Positions 1 to 10,610 are shown, counted from the stretch's first letter. The stretch: DNA of 64,000 bases from Molossus alvarezi (GCA_037176705.1 CM073887.1:23625501-23689500), one strand, 5' to 3'. A program made the numbers and translations. Notes: a model not told the origin generated them from the sequence alone.

Positions 1-1065
1 GCCAATTACATCTCAGTAAAACACACAGGCAGGTGCCCAAAGGAAACTTACTGGCGTGTTCCATGGTTTGTTTCTCCCTGAACCCAGGACAGTGAGTGGT
101 TCTTTCTGCTGAATCTGAAAACTGGAGAAACCATTCCTTCCCAGCCCAGGAGCAAACTCCACCTTCTTTACCAACTTTAAAACTTCGAGAGCACCTTCCA
201 GAATTCCTGAATGTGGTTTACAGACCCCTACATGTTGTGGGGGAAATCCAGAGGGGACACTCAGATGAAAGGGGGGGAAAGAGATGGGAGGAGAAGAAGA
301 ATAACCACCATTGTGTATGACTTTGCCCAGCAGCTGTTAAGAAAATGAAATAGGACTGCGTTTGCACCATAGTCCTCTATCTGCACCTGCGCAAAGATCG
401 ATACGTGTTTTTTGGCATGCACTTGTCTTTCCGTCTGTTTCTTTGTTTCTCCTATGTTTTTTTTTCCCTTTGACTTTATAAATAGTCTCTTCTCTTAGGA
501 CAGTCATACAGGTCCTTAATTTAATTCTTATGGTCCATATTTGAAATACAGTTATCTGAAATCTGTATTTTATTCAAATAAGACATGCCAGTAAGTTCTA
601 GGTCAATGAAAAGGGACGATGTGATCTATTACAAGAAAATGTTTTTCGAGTATGAAAGGATCGCCCCCAGAAGGCAGCATAAAAGGAATCCCAGAGGCTG
701 GTGGCAGTTTTACTAAGGGTGCAAGCCAGTGTCAAGTGAAACAGTATGTTACAGTGTTATTGTATTAGCAGGGGGAAGAGGAGGAGGAGGAGATGGAGGA
801 GGAGGAAGAGGGAAAAAAGGAGAAGCAGCACAATTACCAAGGGACAGTTGCTCAATCCAATAAAGTAATGATCTGCTCTAATTATTGTATTTGCAAAACG
901 ATACATGTAAAATGTGTAGACATTTCCCCCCTCTCCGTCTAAGACAATAAAGGATTCATTTCACGAAAACCTTTTGTGTTTTTCTTAGAAGGTTTGGACA
1001 ACAACAATGCATCTTTAACTCTGAAAACAGAATAATGGACCCTTGAAAGACTTAACTGAAATCAA
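1..1065. other. Unannotated non-coding stretch with GA-rich patch
   Basis: No coding exon, RNA gene or familiar repeat was recognised. The only clear structure is a GGA/GAA-rich purine patch at about 770-822. Open frames are short and have no recognisable domain. The DNA runs directly into the reverse-transcriptase-like remnant that follows. Confidence 0.5.
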
Positions 1066-1720
1066 ATGCAGTTGTCATTCTATATTGATCATCTCTGCTA
1101 TTCATTATCATATTCAGCCCATCATTTATATGCAGATGACACTATCGTTTATGGTGGTAGATTATGCTGGGAGAAAGCTTAATATTATCTTCAGGCTGAT
1201 TTAAATGAGCTTTAAGATCATCTGGCACAATCTAAATTACTCTTAAATATTAATGAAACAAAGATCGTGGTATTTGGCTCAAAACAAAAAGTTGGGAGAA
1301 CTGATAAACTGGCATACAGCATGACCTTGGAAAGTGTAGACAAATGTCAAGTATTTGGGGACACAGCCTGTCTTCACCTGTGACTGATAATAAAACTGAC
1401 CAGCAGTGAAGGATAGAAAAATCTCGACTCTTTGTTCAAGTACATATAATTCTTTAAAAAAATTTTTTTTTAAGAAAAATAAGATTGTTTTCCATCTCTC
1501 CAATGTTGCAATTATGGGCCTTGGGCTTTGTTGGTTTTATTTATTTGAATGCAGCTCAACATTTGTTAGCCAAGTTAAAAATGCTTTCTCCTCTCTATCT
1601 GGACAGATTTGCCTTGAATTATACATCTCATAAACATTACCGTCTGTCGTCTTTTAAACAATCGGCTAAAAATTAGAAGACTCTCAACATTTTTGTTGGC
1701 ATAATAGCTTCCTTTGCACT
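1066..1720 (+). pseudogene. Decayed non-LTR retrotransposon reverse-transcriptase fragment (not L1-like)
   Basis: Reading the plus strand from about 1066 gives a fragment in which FYIDHL is followed by HHLYADDTIVYGG at about 1117-1155. This matches the catalytic YxDD block of non-LTR reverse transcriptases. It continues as LQADLNEL, a stop, then QSKLLLNINETKIVVFG (about 1225-1278), the block downstream of the active site. Two in-frame stops (TAA at 1180 and 1213) and later frame changes show it is dead. About 350 bp further on another frame reads FIYLNAAQHLLAKL, then RFALNYTSHKHY (about 1530-1640), which resembles the C-terminal part of fish- and reptile-type LINE proteins. L1 normally has FADD and L2/CR1 usually YADDTQ, so the family is unclear. 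It could be a very old mammalian LINE or an element that entered horizontally. The motif is seen directly; the family is inferred. Confidence 0.6.
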
Positions 1721-1830
1721 CTGTTCCCAACATCAGACCACTTAACCCTTCTTTGTCAATCATCCACATTTTTCTCAGCAGAATTTAGTGAATGGAGAGA
1801 AAAAGCCACAGCTGAATGAAACAATCCCTT

Positions 1831-2836
1831 GCGAGCCCACAGTATTCGAGTTCCGTGTGTATGAGCATGTGTGAACGTGCTCCCAGGCATGCGCTTACAT
1901 GGGAAAACGTCTTACATTATGTACACGACCTTTATGATCCCTTTACTCTCAAATGTTTCACTAAATGGATGAGAAATCCCTTGGCTGCCAACTCGGGGTC
2001 TGATGGTGCTCATGGGATGCCAGAGTGGAAGCAACGATCTGGCCATTTCCTTGGAGAGGATGTAGATGAGCCGCAGGCCTGGCCCACAGAGATAGCTCAG
2101 CCCCTGGCAAGTGGTGGAACAGAGCCTTCTCCAAGGTAGAAATGGGGGTACTCAGGACACAAGTGATGAGAGTGTTCTCAGGGCAGACATCCATCTTTGT
2201 TGTTGCTGTTATTGCTGGTGGTTTCCTGCTTGATTCTTGAAAACCTCACCTAGTCATCAGTGTAATTGAGATTCATCTCTATGGCCTCGTTATACCCATT
2301 AGCAGCAACTGCTGCTTTTTGGGAGCAGAGTTTTCATTCCCCAGGCACCTCCTGAAGGCCGTGTCTCTTAGCTGGCGTGTGTCCATGTGTCCCAGAGCTC
2401 ATGCTTGCTCTCTACACTGCCTTTTACTCGGCGACGTTCCTCCATCTCAGCTTTTCCAGGACAAGGAAGCTGAATCAGGGAAGGGCTTCGTGTGTGGAGG
2501 ATGGAGGAATGGATGCGCGGAAGGTGACTACAAGAGCAAGAAATCACAGATGTGTTTTGTTGCTGGCTCAACAGGCCTCCTCTCCATGTCTTCAGAGGAC
2601 AGAGAGAGAGAGAGAGAGAATGAGGAGAGAAAGAACGGCCTGGGAAGGTCGTGGGGATGGTACAGTCATCTCTCTAAAGCATGGTAGGATGAAGAACTTC
2701 CCGTGCACTAAGAAGTGTGGAAAACCCACTCACCTACCACAGACCATGCTCATGTCAGTGACTATTGTGAATCTTATTTTCCAAGGCTCAGTTGACTCAG
2801 TTATTTAATCTTATTTTTCAAGGTTCAGCTATAATT
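1831..2836. other. Unannotated stretch
   Basis: No repeat or exon was recognised. A short (GA)n run lies at about 2599-2620. The 143-codon open frame over 2377-2808 has no motif, is crossed by the (GA)n run, and is overlapped by equally open shadow frames, so it is treated as chance. Confidence 0.45.
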
Positions 2837-2958
2837 TAACATTTAGTGCCTCGGTCGTACTAGCCACATATGAGGTGCTCAGTTGCCACACACAGATCGT
2901 GCAGAATTATAGGACATTTCCGACACCTCAGACAGGAGCACTGAAAAGCACTGCTCGA
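2837..2958 (-). mobile_element. MER5A-type hAT-Charlie MITE, partial
   Basis: The segment reads as a diverged MER5A: ACTAGCCACATATGAGGTGCTCAGTTGCCAC, split across 2859-2889, then CAGAATTATAGGACATTTCC, ending in AGCACTGCT. These are the hallmark blocks of this non-autonomous hAT family (TAGCCACAT, AAGTGCTCAATAGCCAC, GAACATTTCC). Orientation is by analogy with the family consensus. No transposase is encoded. Confidence 0.7.
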
Positions 2959-3699
2959 AATGGCAGACCTTGAAGGCAGAAACCAGCCTGTGCTCACCTG
3001 TGTTCCGAGTTCCTAGTGGCTCATCGTGCAGAAGTAAATAAATCACATTGCTGAGAAAAGCGATGCATGTTCTAAGGGCATCTATCCTGAAGGAGCTGGT
3101 CCTACTGGGTCGTGACTGATTGTTACCCCAGTGGTGCTTCAGTTCTCATAGGTGGCAGTGTCTATGGTCCTAGTCACCGCCCCCACTTCCCCTTCAAGCT
3201 TCCCCCTTTGCTCCTGTTGCTCCAAAACCTGACTTTCCAGCCTCACTTGAAACCTCTCAAGCCCTCGTGACCTTCTGCCTCTGAAAGGCAGCTGCACAAG
3301 AACGAGTCGTTGGGTCTGAGTTTGCTCCATTCATCAGGAGAGTAGACACAAGAACTGTGCCCATGTAGACAGAAACTGCACACTGTAGCCAGACGTGAGG
3401 ACCTTCCAGTCCCGCCCGGCAGGAGCCAGAGGTCCCACGGGGCAGGGCTCCTCCGCACAAGCCTGGACTTCGGCCCGTTGCCCGATGCTGTGTCACCGAA
3501 GCCTCGGGCATCCTCCTGCCTCTCAGGGTAAGAGATGACCTTGGCACACAACCTGCATGAAAGTGCAGGTCATGTGTCCCAGGAAAACTGCAGCGCACGC
3601 TGCTGCTCCTCTGCGGTGCCCAAGCTGGCTGGAGGGCGGCGGCCTGGGTGCCTCCCTCCGACTCGTGCCCGGGAAGGGACTCTGCCTTTCTCCCTGGAG
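2959..3699. other. Unannotated GC-moderate stretch
   Basis: No recognised repeat, exon or RNA gene. Open frames on the minus strand at 3243-3598 are rich in Arg, Ser and Gly and show no domain; they overlap one another in different frames, as expected of GC-rich non-coding DNA. Confidence 0.4.
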
Positions 3700-3876
3700 A
3701 AGTCCACCTCCTCTTGCTTGTCTGGCTTACTGACTATGTTTAGTGTCTGTCTCCCCCTTCAATTAGAATACAAGCCCCATATGTTGGTCTATTGTATCTA
3801 CTGATATAGCCCCAGTGCCTAGAGCTCATGGTACCTGACACTGTTCATGCTCCATAAATATTTGCTCAATAGAGGA
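3700..3876 (+). mobile_element. L2 LINE 3' end
   Basis: Contains the typical L2 3'-end order: a CT-rich part (GTGTCTGTCTCCCCCTTC), AGAATACAAGCCCC, AGCCCCAGTGCCTAG, then GCTCCATAAATATTTGCTCAATAGA. This is an ancient CR1-clade LINE remnant with no coding capacity left here. Confidence 0.75.
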
Positions 3877-4241
3877 AATGTCATAGTTACTATAGCATCA
3901 TAGAATCCCAAAGAGCCTTGCTGTTTTGCCTTTTGCATGGGTCCTTCCATCCTTTCTACCTTCTTAAACGTATCATTTTACACACACACCCCCTCCATGT
4001 GGTGGTGTTTGTTTACTATGCAAGGGACTTAGCAAGTAGTTTCTAATAACAGGTTTCTGCACAATGTTCCTTCAAATAGTCAGGAGTACAGGGTTCCATC
4101 CAACAATGTCCTGGGAGCCTGGACTGGAGCCTGGGGACAGTTTTTTATGGTAAGGTCTTCCAGAGTGTCAAGTCACAGACCAGAGCTAGACAAGTAATAG
4201 CTGGGTTGTCATGTCCAAGTGAACAAAAGGAAAAGGTCTCC
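3877..4241. other. Unannotated stretch before a SINE
   Basis: Nothing recognised. A short CA/C-rich run (CACACACACCCCC) sits near 3980-3995. The last bases hold the left target-site duplication of the following SINE. Confidence 0.4.
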
Positions 4242-4252
4242 AAAGAAGCCAA

Positions 4253-4419
4253 GCCAGCCCTGGTCAGTTTGGCTTGGTGGTTGGAGCGTTGGCCTTTGGA
4301 CCAAAGAGTCACAGGTTCAATTCCTGGTCAAGGGCATGTACCTTGGTTGTGGGTTCGATCCCTGTCCCTAGTCAGGGCCATGCAGGAGGCAGTCAACTGA
4401 TGTGTCTCTCTCACATTGA

Positions 4420-4450
<31 letters not shown>

Positions 4451-4507
4451 TACTCTATCTGAAACAAATAAATAAATGGAAAAATATCCTCAGGTGAAGA
4501 TTTTAAA
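4253..4507 (+). mobile_element. Ves-type tRNA-derived SINE, full length
   Basis: Begins GCCCTGGTCAGTTTGGCT, carries the B-box GGTTCAATTCC, a (CT)n run at about 4425-4450, and ends AAAAATATCCTCAGGTGAAG plus an A-rich tail. Flanked by the direct repeat AAAGAAGCCAA (4242-4252 and 4508-4518), a target-site duplication from L1-driven insertion. This is the subtype with the CCTCRGGTGARGAT 3' tail. Confidence 0.93.
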
Positions 4508-4737
4508 AAAGAAGCCAAACCCAAGAACCAGGAGCCAAGGGAGCCGGTGGACAGGGAAGAGCAGCTGGAGGCAGATGAGGTCTCCAGCGTCCTGGGGGCC
4601 TGAGAGCAGAGTCAGGGTACAGGATGCATAAAAGAGTTATGTTCCAGAGAAACACCGAGTCTAGCATGGGTTTGCCTTGGACCCCATCCAAAGAGGGGGA
4701 GAAGTTCCTGCCAAAGGGACCCCATAATGAGACTGGT

Positions 4738-5745
4738 TTTTTTTCTTTAAAATCAATAATGTATTGGGGTGGGGGAGGGCTGGAGCACGAGGCTCTGGTG
4801 GGGGGTTCACCGGCACCGAGAAGCGCTCGCTCGTCTCGCTCACACTGAGATCCGAGGGAACACGGCCAGGGTGGCTGCGGCCCAGAGCTTTGAAGTCGGC
4901 CGTTCTTGGGTTTTCTCCTTTTTCTTGTTTTGTTTTATTTTCTGTGTTTTGTTCATGTGTATGTGTGTGTTGGTGGTTTGTTTTTTGTTTTTCCCTTGGT
5001 GTATTTTCTTTTCGATTTTCTTTATTTTTGAAGTCAATTTCCCTTTGAAAATCCTGGCTCGTCTGGCTGGTGTGAAGGGAAGAAGAGAAGGGGGTGGTGG
5101 CTTCCCATGTGTGCACCCGAGGAAGGGGGGTCCTCTGGGGCTGGGCGTGGCGAAGACAGGGCCTCCCTCGGACCCAGGCCCAGGGATGGAAAAAGTCAGG
5201 CTCTGCAGCACACAACTTCCCGCGGCCAGGACACCCTCCTGTGGGACTTCCGTCCGCCCAGACGCGGAGGGCTTCTGGGTCCGCCCACAGTGCAGGAGCC
5301 CCCTGGGACCAAGCCCTGTTTTAAAATATAGGTTTTATTTCTATTCCGATATGGTAGGACCAACAGATCAGTAAACAACGACCACCGGAAAGACGTTTTG
5401 TTGCGCGCACACATCCCAAGAGGAGAGGCACACTTAACGGCGGGTGGGCGCGTGGAAAGCCCCTGAGTCCCCAGGCTGAGGCAGAGACCCTGTAAGGGCC
5501 TTCTTGTGGTTTCCACGGCAAAGAATCCACGAGGCGGGACAAGGAGGCCCAGGACTGGCCAGTGTGAACACCGTCAGTAGGCTGGAGGGCAGAGGGGCGC
5601 TCCCTAGCTGCCTGGCACCCGCCTGGGGTATGCGGACTTGTGGATCGTGGGCTGCAGTGTGAGAGCCCGAGCGAGGCGGCGGCGGGGTGTGCTCTGCACT
5701 GGGGTCTGTCTCCGCAAGGCACGCTCGCAGGTACCCCAGTCCTTT
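4738..5745. other. CpG-rich block of unknown origin (possible retrocopied UTR or CpG island)
   Basis: CpG is dense compared with the rest of the window, e.g. GAAGCGCTCGCTCGTCTCGC near 4818 and GAGCGAGGCGGCGGCGGGG near 5670. Inside it lies a T-rich, low-complexity part (4915-5050) of TTTTG/TTTC units. The left edge is GTTTTTTTTCTTTAAAATCAAT, which on the minus strand could be the tail of a reverse-transcribed RNA. A 184-codon minus-strand frame (4661-5215) crosses it. That frame is rich in Lys, Asn and Thr in the A-rich part and has no domain I recognise. Options are a retrocopy of a GC-rich 3' UTR, a real CpG island with an unannotated exon, or GC-rich unique DNA. None is established. Confidence 0.35.
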
Positions 5746-5836
5746 GCCCTCTCTAGGAATTAGCGAGCCCTGGGAGGGGCAGTCTCTCTGCGTCAGCAAG
5801 GCCCCAAGTTGGCAAAGCATCAAAAACACAGAACAA

Positions 5837-6064
5837 GCCCTGGCCAGTTTGGCTCAGCACTTAGAGCGTCGGCCTGCGGTCTGGAGAGACCCGGGTTCGG
5901 TTTCTCTAAGGGCACGTACCTCGGTTGCAGTTTGTCCCCGGTCTTGGTTGGGTCATGCAGGTGGCAGCCACTCGATGTGTCTCTCTCACATCGATGTCTC
6001 TCTTCCTCTCTCTCTGAAGATGAATGCAGAAATGTCCTCAGGTGAGGATTTAAAAAATAGAGAG
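5837..6064 (+). mobile_element. Ves-type SINE, full length
   Basis: Head GCCCTGGCCAGTTTGGCTC, B-box-like GGGTTCGGTTTC, body CGGTTGCAGTTTGTCCCC, 3' end AATGTCCTCAGGTGAGGAT followed by an A-rich tail. Flanked by AGAACAA at 5830-5836 and 6065-6071. Same subtype as the copies at 15806, 29371 and 60669. Confidence 0.92.
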
Positions 6065-6071
6065 AGAACAA

Positions 6072-6870
6072 AAAGACAGGAGGAATCCAGTCCTGGGGGC
6101 AGCTAGCACAGGGAGGGGGCGCTGGCCTTGGAGTCAGGAGCCCCTAGCACGGTGCTTAACCCCCTTCTTTCTCCTGAAAAATGAAGCCGCTGTAGCTCAG
6201 CACAAGGACCCCAGTCGCATGAATATTCTGTTGTCTTAATCTAGACCAAATCAGTGACCCCAAATCAGTGAGGAAGAAGAGGGTGAGGAAAGGGAGACCA
6301 GGTGGAAAGCGGGGGAAGCCATTCTTGCGTGGGCTGGAGGACACAGAGCTGGACAGAACAGTCAGGATTCGGGTAACTGAGGAAGAAAAAAAAAAAATAC
6401 AGTGCAAGGTGGTGAGGTGGGTGTCTCCCACGTCCCCCACATCAGTCCCTCCCATACCACCTCTTTCACACCACCTGCCAGGCCACGCCCAGGCAGACAG
6501 TTAGGATGAGATATATGAAAAGGAGAGACAGTAGAAAGAATCTTTGCACAAAATAAAAACCAAAGTGCTTGGAAACTAACAGGGCTAATTCTCACTAATG
6601 TGATAGTGACTGAATATATATTTCCTTCCAGAAGTAAATTTATTTAGAAAGAAGACACCAAGAAAGAAAAAGATCATGAGAGAAAGCCAATGGCTACCCT
6701 AGCAATATTTTCCAGTCCCAAGCATTGCTGCTTCAGAAAAGTCAGTTGATGATTATGTAACACTGGAAACTACTGCTGAAACCTCCTTCCTTCGAGGTTC
6801 ACCAGTTAGCATGAGCACCTGAACCGCTCAGAGAAGACTTGGGGTAAGGGAACCTGTTTAACCTTGTTTA
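6072..6870. other. Unannotated stretch
   Basis: No exon or clear repeat. A pure A-run lies near 6388-6398. The first 110 bp have a vague MIR flavour (GGAGTCAGGAGCCCCTAG) too weak to call. Confidence 0.35.
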
Positions 6871-7000
6871 ACCCAATGTTTCCCAAATGATTTCATCACG
6901 AAACCCTTTCCCCTCTCCATGTGAAAACTATTACCATCCCATATAGAACTATTAGCTCTATATCTTGAACTAAAGCAACGTATTTTTAGCTGTGAGATGT
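6871..7000 (+). mobile_element. Probable hAT DNA-transposon remnant
   Basis: AATGTTTCCCAAATGATTTC, then ATCACGAAACCCTTTCCC and a stretch like CCCATATAGAACTATTAGCTC, resemble the terminal region of ancient hAT-Charlie/Tip100 elements, which often begin CARNGTTTCCCAAA. Only one end is recognisable; no matching opposite terminal inverted repeat was found. Confidence 0.4.
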
Positions 7001-7702
7001 TAGGTACCTTCAAATAAATGAGGACAATGACCTCCATCTGGGTACCTCTCCCCTCTCCCCCCGCCCCCGACACATACATTCATTGACCCAGGCAGAGCTA
7101 CTACTGCAGAGATTCATAATCCAGGAGCACCCAGGTCAGGAGTAAGAGAGTCAACTCTGGTACAAGGCAGCATGTAACATTAGGGAGGTACCAACAGTTG
7201 AGGCTGAGGGTAAAATGTGAAGTCCAAGGACAGCGGCTGGATATAGGGGACAGGATCGGGACCTAGGACCAACACCATGAGATAAATACTGGCAGTCTGC
7301 TCACGGTCTGAAGCGGGTTTTGTTACGCCAGTCCCATGGGCAGCCTGGGGGGCGGGGAGGGGAACCTTAAAACATTGCATGGCCTTGAAGACTGGTGCCC
7401 CCCAGGGCGAATCATAAAGCCAGCCAGGGGAGCTGATTTGATTGCATGGGCCAGAGCCACACTGTTAATTAGAGTAAGAGATGGCCGTCCTGGATGAAAT
7501 GACGGTGGGGACTCATTCTCCCTACCAGGTTTGCAAGGGAGGAAGGCTTGTCTAACTGGCCAGTAAAGGCTAGGTTGTATCCGGTGCAGAATTGGACTAG
7601 CACAGACCTGTCAGAATGAGAAAACAAGTCATCATGTGCACACAGCAATCACCATCACAGAGAGAGTGGATGAACGGGTTCCACACATTTTCTGATAACA
7701 GG
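7001..7702. other. Unannotated stretch
   Basis: No exon or recognisable repeat. A C-rich run (CTCCCCCCGCCCCCGAC) lies at 7054-7070. The only open frames are short. Confidence 0.35.
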
Positions 7703-7886
7703 GACTAACACTTATTGAACGCTCACGCTGTGACCAGCACCGGGCTAAGCACTTTACCCGGATTATCTCATTTAATCCTCACAGCAGCTCCGAGAAGCTC
7801 AGGAAGGTTAAGCAGTTTGCCCCAGGTCAGGGTAGCTGCAAGAGCTGGCACCTGCCCTTAGATCTGGCGGTGACTCTCCAGAGCCC
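7703..7886 (-). mobile_element. MIR SINE
   Basis: Reverse-oriented MIR: ACTTATTGAACGCTCACGCTG, CACCGGGCTAAGCACTTTAC, TCTCATTTAATCCTCACAG, AGGTTAAGCAGTTTGCCC and a closing CTCTCCAGAGCCC occur in the order expected of the minus strand. It is an ancient tRNA-derived SINE spread by L2. Confidence 0.85.
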
Positions 7887-9837
7887 ACGTGCAAACACTG
7901 AGTTCTTTCTGTCCCCTCATCAGGTCCACTGACATGCTCCTTACCTCAGGACATTTGCCATGCCCTCCCGTCCTTCCCCGGGAAGCATCCTCTCCCCAGA
8001 CACGAGCCCATCTCTCTTTGCTGACAGTTGCCCCTAAACCAGCACTTCCCAAAGGGTCTAACACCCAGTGGGCTATAAGTAGGCTGAGAAGTGACCCCCT
8101 CATCCTGAGGGACAGTAAGATGGGACCCAAGGCAACCAGACACCTTGGGCTGAGTGCCAACTATTAAGCTACGTTGTCCGGGCTCCTAATCACCCTTCAT
8201 CCTCTGCTCTGTGATGCTGGTGCTGGGGAGCTGCAACTTTGTGTCTCCTTTTCCAAATGGCTCCCCAGGAGGTTCTCACTACAAGGGGATGGGAGGGAGG
8301 CTGAAAGGCAGGAGGAGGGAGAGAGGACTTTCTCTGCCTGTTAGCTGGCTGTTTGGCCAGCAGGACCTAGCACCGGCTCCTCACCTCTGAAGCAGGAGAG
8401 GGTTCCAGATTCCAGCTTTTGTCCACCTTCCCAAGACGCGTCTTACTGCCCCGAGAAGGGCCAGCGGCAGCCAGGGGCGCCCCTCCCCGAGAGCGGATTC
8501 CCAGCATCCTGGGCTCCTTCCTCCAAGCTCTTAGCCACCAGCAGGTATGGTCAGCACCCCGTCAGAGGACCGGTCCCAGCTCTCTGGGACCCTCTTCCGA
8601 GCTCCAGGTCTGATCATCCCATCTCTTTTTCCCAGCCTGGAGGCGGCAGGGGCAATTCTTCCCTCCGGTTAGCCTCTCAGTTCCAGTGCCTGTGAGCCGG
8701 CTCCCGGGATTCAGCTCTGTCTGTCACAATAGCTAGAGCATTTCTGATTCCCTGAACTGGCCTCCACTAACATACCTGGTTATCCATGCGCGCCCTACAA
8801 ACATCCTTTTCTCTGTGTGTCACGAAGGGAAAAGCTTTGGGAAGCACCGCCCCACCCCCACACGGACCCAGGAAAAGCAGCCCATAGACAACACAGAGTC
8901 CATCCACAGATATATACCCGATGAAATACTTCCACACTCAGAGTTGAAAGAGGTGCTTGTGAGTATTTAATTGTTCTAGATGCATGCCTGTGTTCTAGAC
9001 ATGCAGACCAACCTGCTTGTCATGAACTGAGCCCCCGGGCATTCCTGAATGGCAGGGGGGGTCCTCTCTTTCCTGCTCCAAAATTGAGCTATTATGGCTA
9101 TTGTGATACAGAAAGTTTGAAGTTCGGACATCTTCAAATATTAAAGGCAAAATGTGGGATTGCAGCCCGTATTCCATTTCCCTTTGCCTATTAATCCATC
9201 ACCCAGTATTTACCAAGCAGCAGTAGACGCTGCCCCAGAAAGATGGGCACTTGCAGAGGACTGCATGGCTAACCTCCGGGGGGGCACGTGGCTCCCCTGG
9301 CAGCCCGGCCACTGCTCGGTAGGCACTTTCGTAATTTCCCATTGTTGCTGGGCTATTTTTATCCTTCTGGTATGAATCCAAATGTGATGTTCTGTCCCAC
9401 TGTTAAAAATCCGTATCCTGGCAAAGCCATTATGATTTATTCAATATCTTCAAATGATTTTTTTATGGCTTGTTCCCCCACCTCAAAATAAAATGAGAAG
9501 GATCTCATCACTAAATACCTTATGCTAAATGGACAGAAGTAAATGAGATCAGTGGGGGGGAATTTACAAAACTGGCAACTTGGAAAGCCAGGGCCGCCAC
9601 ACTCCCATGACCCAGACTCCTAGAAGGGAGGTGCTGATAGGCTCGTAATGCCAGGCTGGGGCCAGGATTGGCTGGTTCTGTGCAGCAAACCTGGAGACCA
9701 GCATTTCAGATGGCCTGATTAAAAACTAATCATTGAGGCTAAAATATGTCCAAAGTAAAGGCAACATCATCGTCATCATCATCATCCTCAGTAATTCTCC
9801 AGTGTAGCTCAAATTTCTTGGCACATGTTAATCCCTT
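7887..9837. other. Unannotated stretch of about 2 kb
   Basis: No repeat, RNA gene or exon recognised. GC-moderate in the first 900 bp and more AT-rich after about 8900. An ATC repeat (about 9768-9786, ATCATCGTCATCATCATCATC) marks the right side. Short frames at 7858-8167 lie on opposite strands of the same DNA and show no domain. Confidence 0.4.
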
Positions 9838-9943
9838 GTTATGGGCTGAATTGTGTCTTCCTAAACTTCCTGTGTTGAAGCCCTAACACCTAGTCCCTCA
9901 GAATGTAACTATTTGGAGATAGAGTTTTTAAATGGAGACTTGA

Positions 9944-10064
9944 CTTGGGATGATGAACACACAATTCAGTGTACAGATGCTGTGCTGTAGAACTGTGTAC
10001 CTGACAGCTGTATAATCTCGTTAACCAGTGTTACCCCAATAGATACAACAAAAAGGAAAAAAAG
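9944..10064 (+). mobile_element. 5'-truncated L1 3' end nested in an LTR
   Basis: GATGATGAACACACAATTC through CTGTAGAACTGTGTACCTGA and TTAACCAGTGTTACCCCAAT, ending in an A-rich tail, is the typical 3' end of a mid-age placental L1. The surrounding LTR sequence resumes at GTAATTAAGTTAAAATGAAG, which shows that the L1 inserted into the LTR. The target-site duplication was not resolved. Confidence 0.6.
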
Positions 10065-10141
10065 TAATTAAGTTAAAATGAAGTCTTTAGGGTGTGCCCT
10101 AATCCAATCGGACTGGTGTTCCTATAAGAAATTCAGAGATG

Positions 10142-10380
10142 CCTGGCTGGTGTGGCTCAGTGGTTGAGCATCAACCCATGCACCAAGAGGTTGCTGGTTC
10201 GATTCCCGGTCAGGGCACATGCCCAGGTTGTGGGCCTGATCCCCAGTGGGGGACTTGCAGGAGGCGGCCTGTCGATGTTTCTTTCTCATCAATGTTTCTG
10301 TCTCCCTCTCCCTCTCCCTTACTCTCTCTCAAATATCAATTTAAAAAAATTAAAATATGTTAAAAAAAAAAAAGAAAAGG
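10142..10380 (+). mobile_element. Ves-type SINE (gcaccaagagg subtype) in an LTR
   Basis: CTGGCTGGTGTGGCTCAGTG head, CACCAAGAGGTTGCTGGTTC with B-box, GGGCACATGCCCAGG, ending in a CT-rich run and AAATATCAATTTAAAAAA tail. A perfect 12-bp duplication AATTCAGAGATG flanks it (10130-10141 and 10381-10392). It lies inside the MLT1-type LTR and so is younger than it. The copy contains an open frame starting MAQWL that is shared by other copies of this subtype. Confidence 0.95.
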
Positions 10381-10610
10381 AATTCAGAGATGGGGAGATG
10401 GAGGAGGCAGACTTGTGCACACAGAGAGACAACCGTGTGAGCGGAGTGGCGGGGGGCCATCTGCAAGCCAAGGAGAGAGGTCTCCGTAAAAACAATCATG
10501 TCTGTGCTTCGGCCTCAGTCTTCTTGCCTCCAGAACTGTGAGCAGTCAAATTTCTGTTGTTTAAACCACTCCGTCTGTAGTACCCGGTTATAGCCACCCT
10601 CACAGACGAA

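Larger units (their letters stand above)
9838..10600 (-). mobile_element. MLT1-type ERVL-MaLR LTR split by an L1 end and a SINE
   Basis: An old solitary LTR of the MLT1/MST type on the minus strand: TTATGGGCTGAATTGTGTC, TGTTGAAGCCCTAACACC, AATGTAACTATTTGGAGATA, GGTGTGCCCTAATCC, then after the inserts GCCATCTGCAAGCCAAGGAG, CCTCCAGAACTGTGAG and TTGTTTAAACCACTC. Interrupted by an L1 3' end at about 9944-10064 and a SINE at 10142-10380. Degraded and with no internal retroviral genes nearby. Confidence 0.85.

Noticed and set aside
2377..2808. 143-codon plus-strand frame
   Set aside because: Contains an Arg/Glu run from a (GA)n repeat, no domain, and overlaps a 122-codon frame in another phase.
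4661..5215. 184-codon minus-strand open frame
   Set aside because: It crosses a low-complexity A-rich stretch and a CpG-rich stretch, has no domain or convincing start context, and other frames over the same DNA are equally open.
6088..6150. Possible MIR start (GGAGTCAGGAGCCCCTAG)
   Set aside because: Too short and not followed by the MIR core domain.
10142..10220. tRNA gene candidates (A-box and B-box) here and at the other SINE heads
   Set aside because: The boxes belong to tRNA-derived SINE heads; the sequences cannot fold a full cloverleaf with proper acceptor stem and are followed by SINE body and A-tail.
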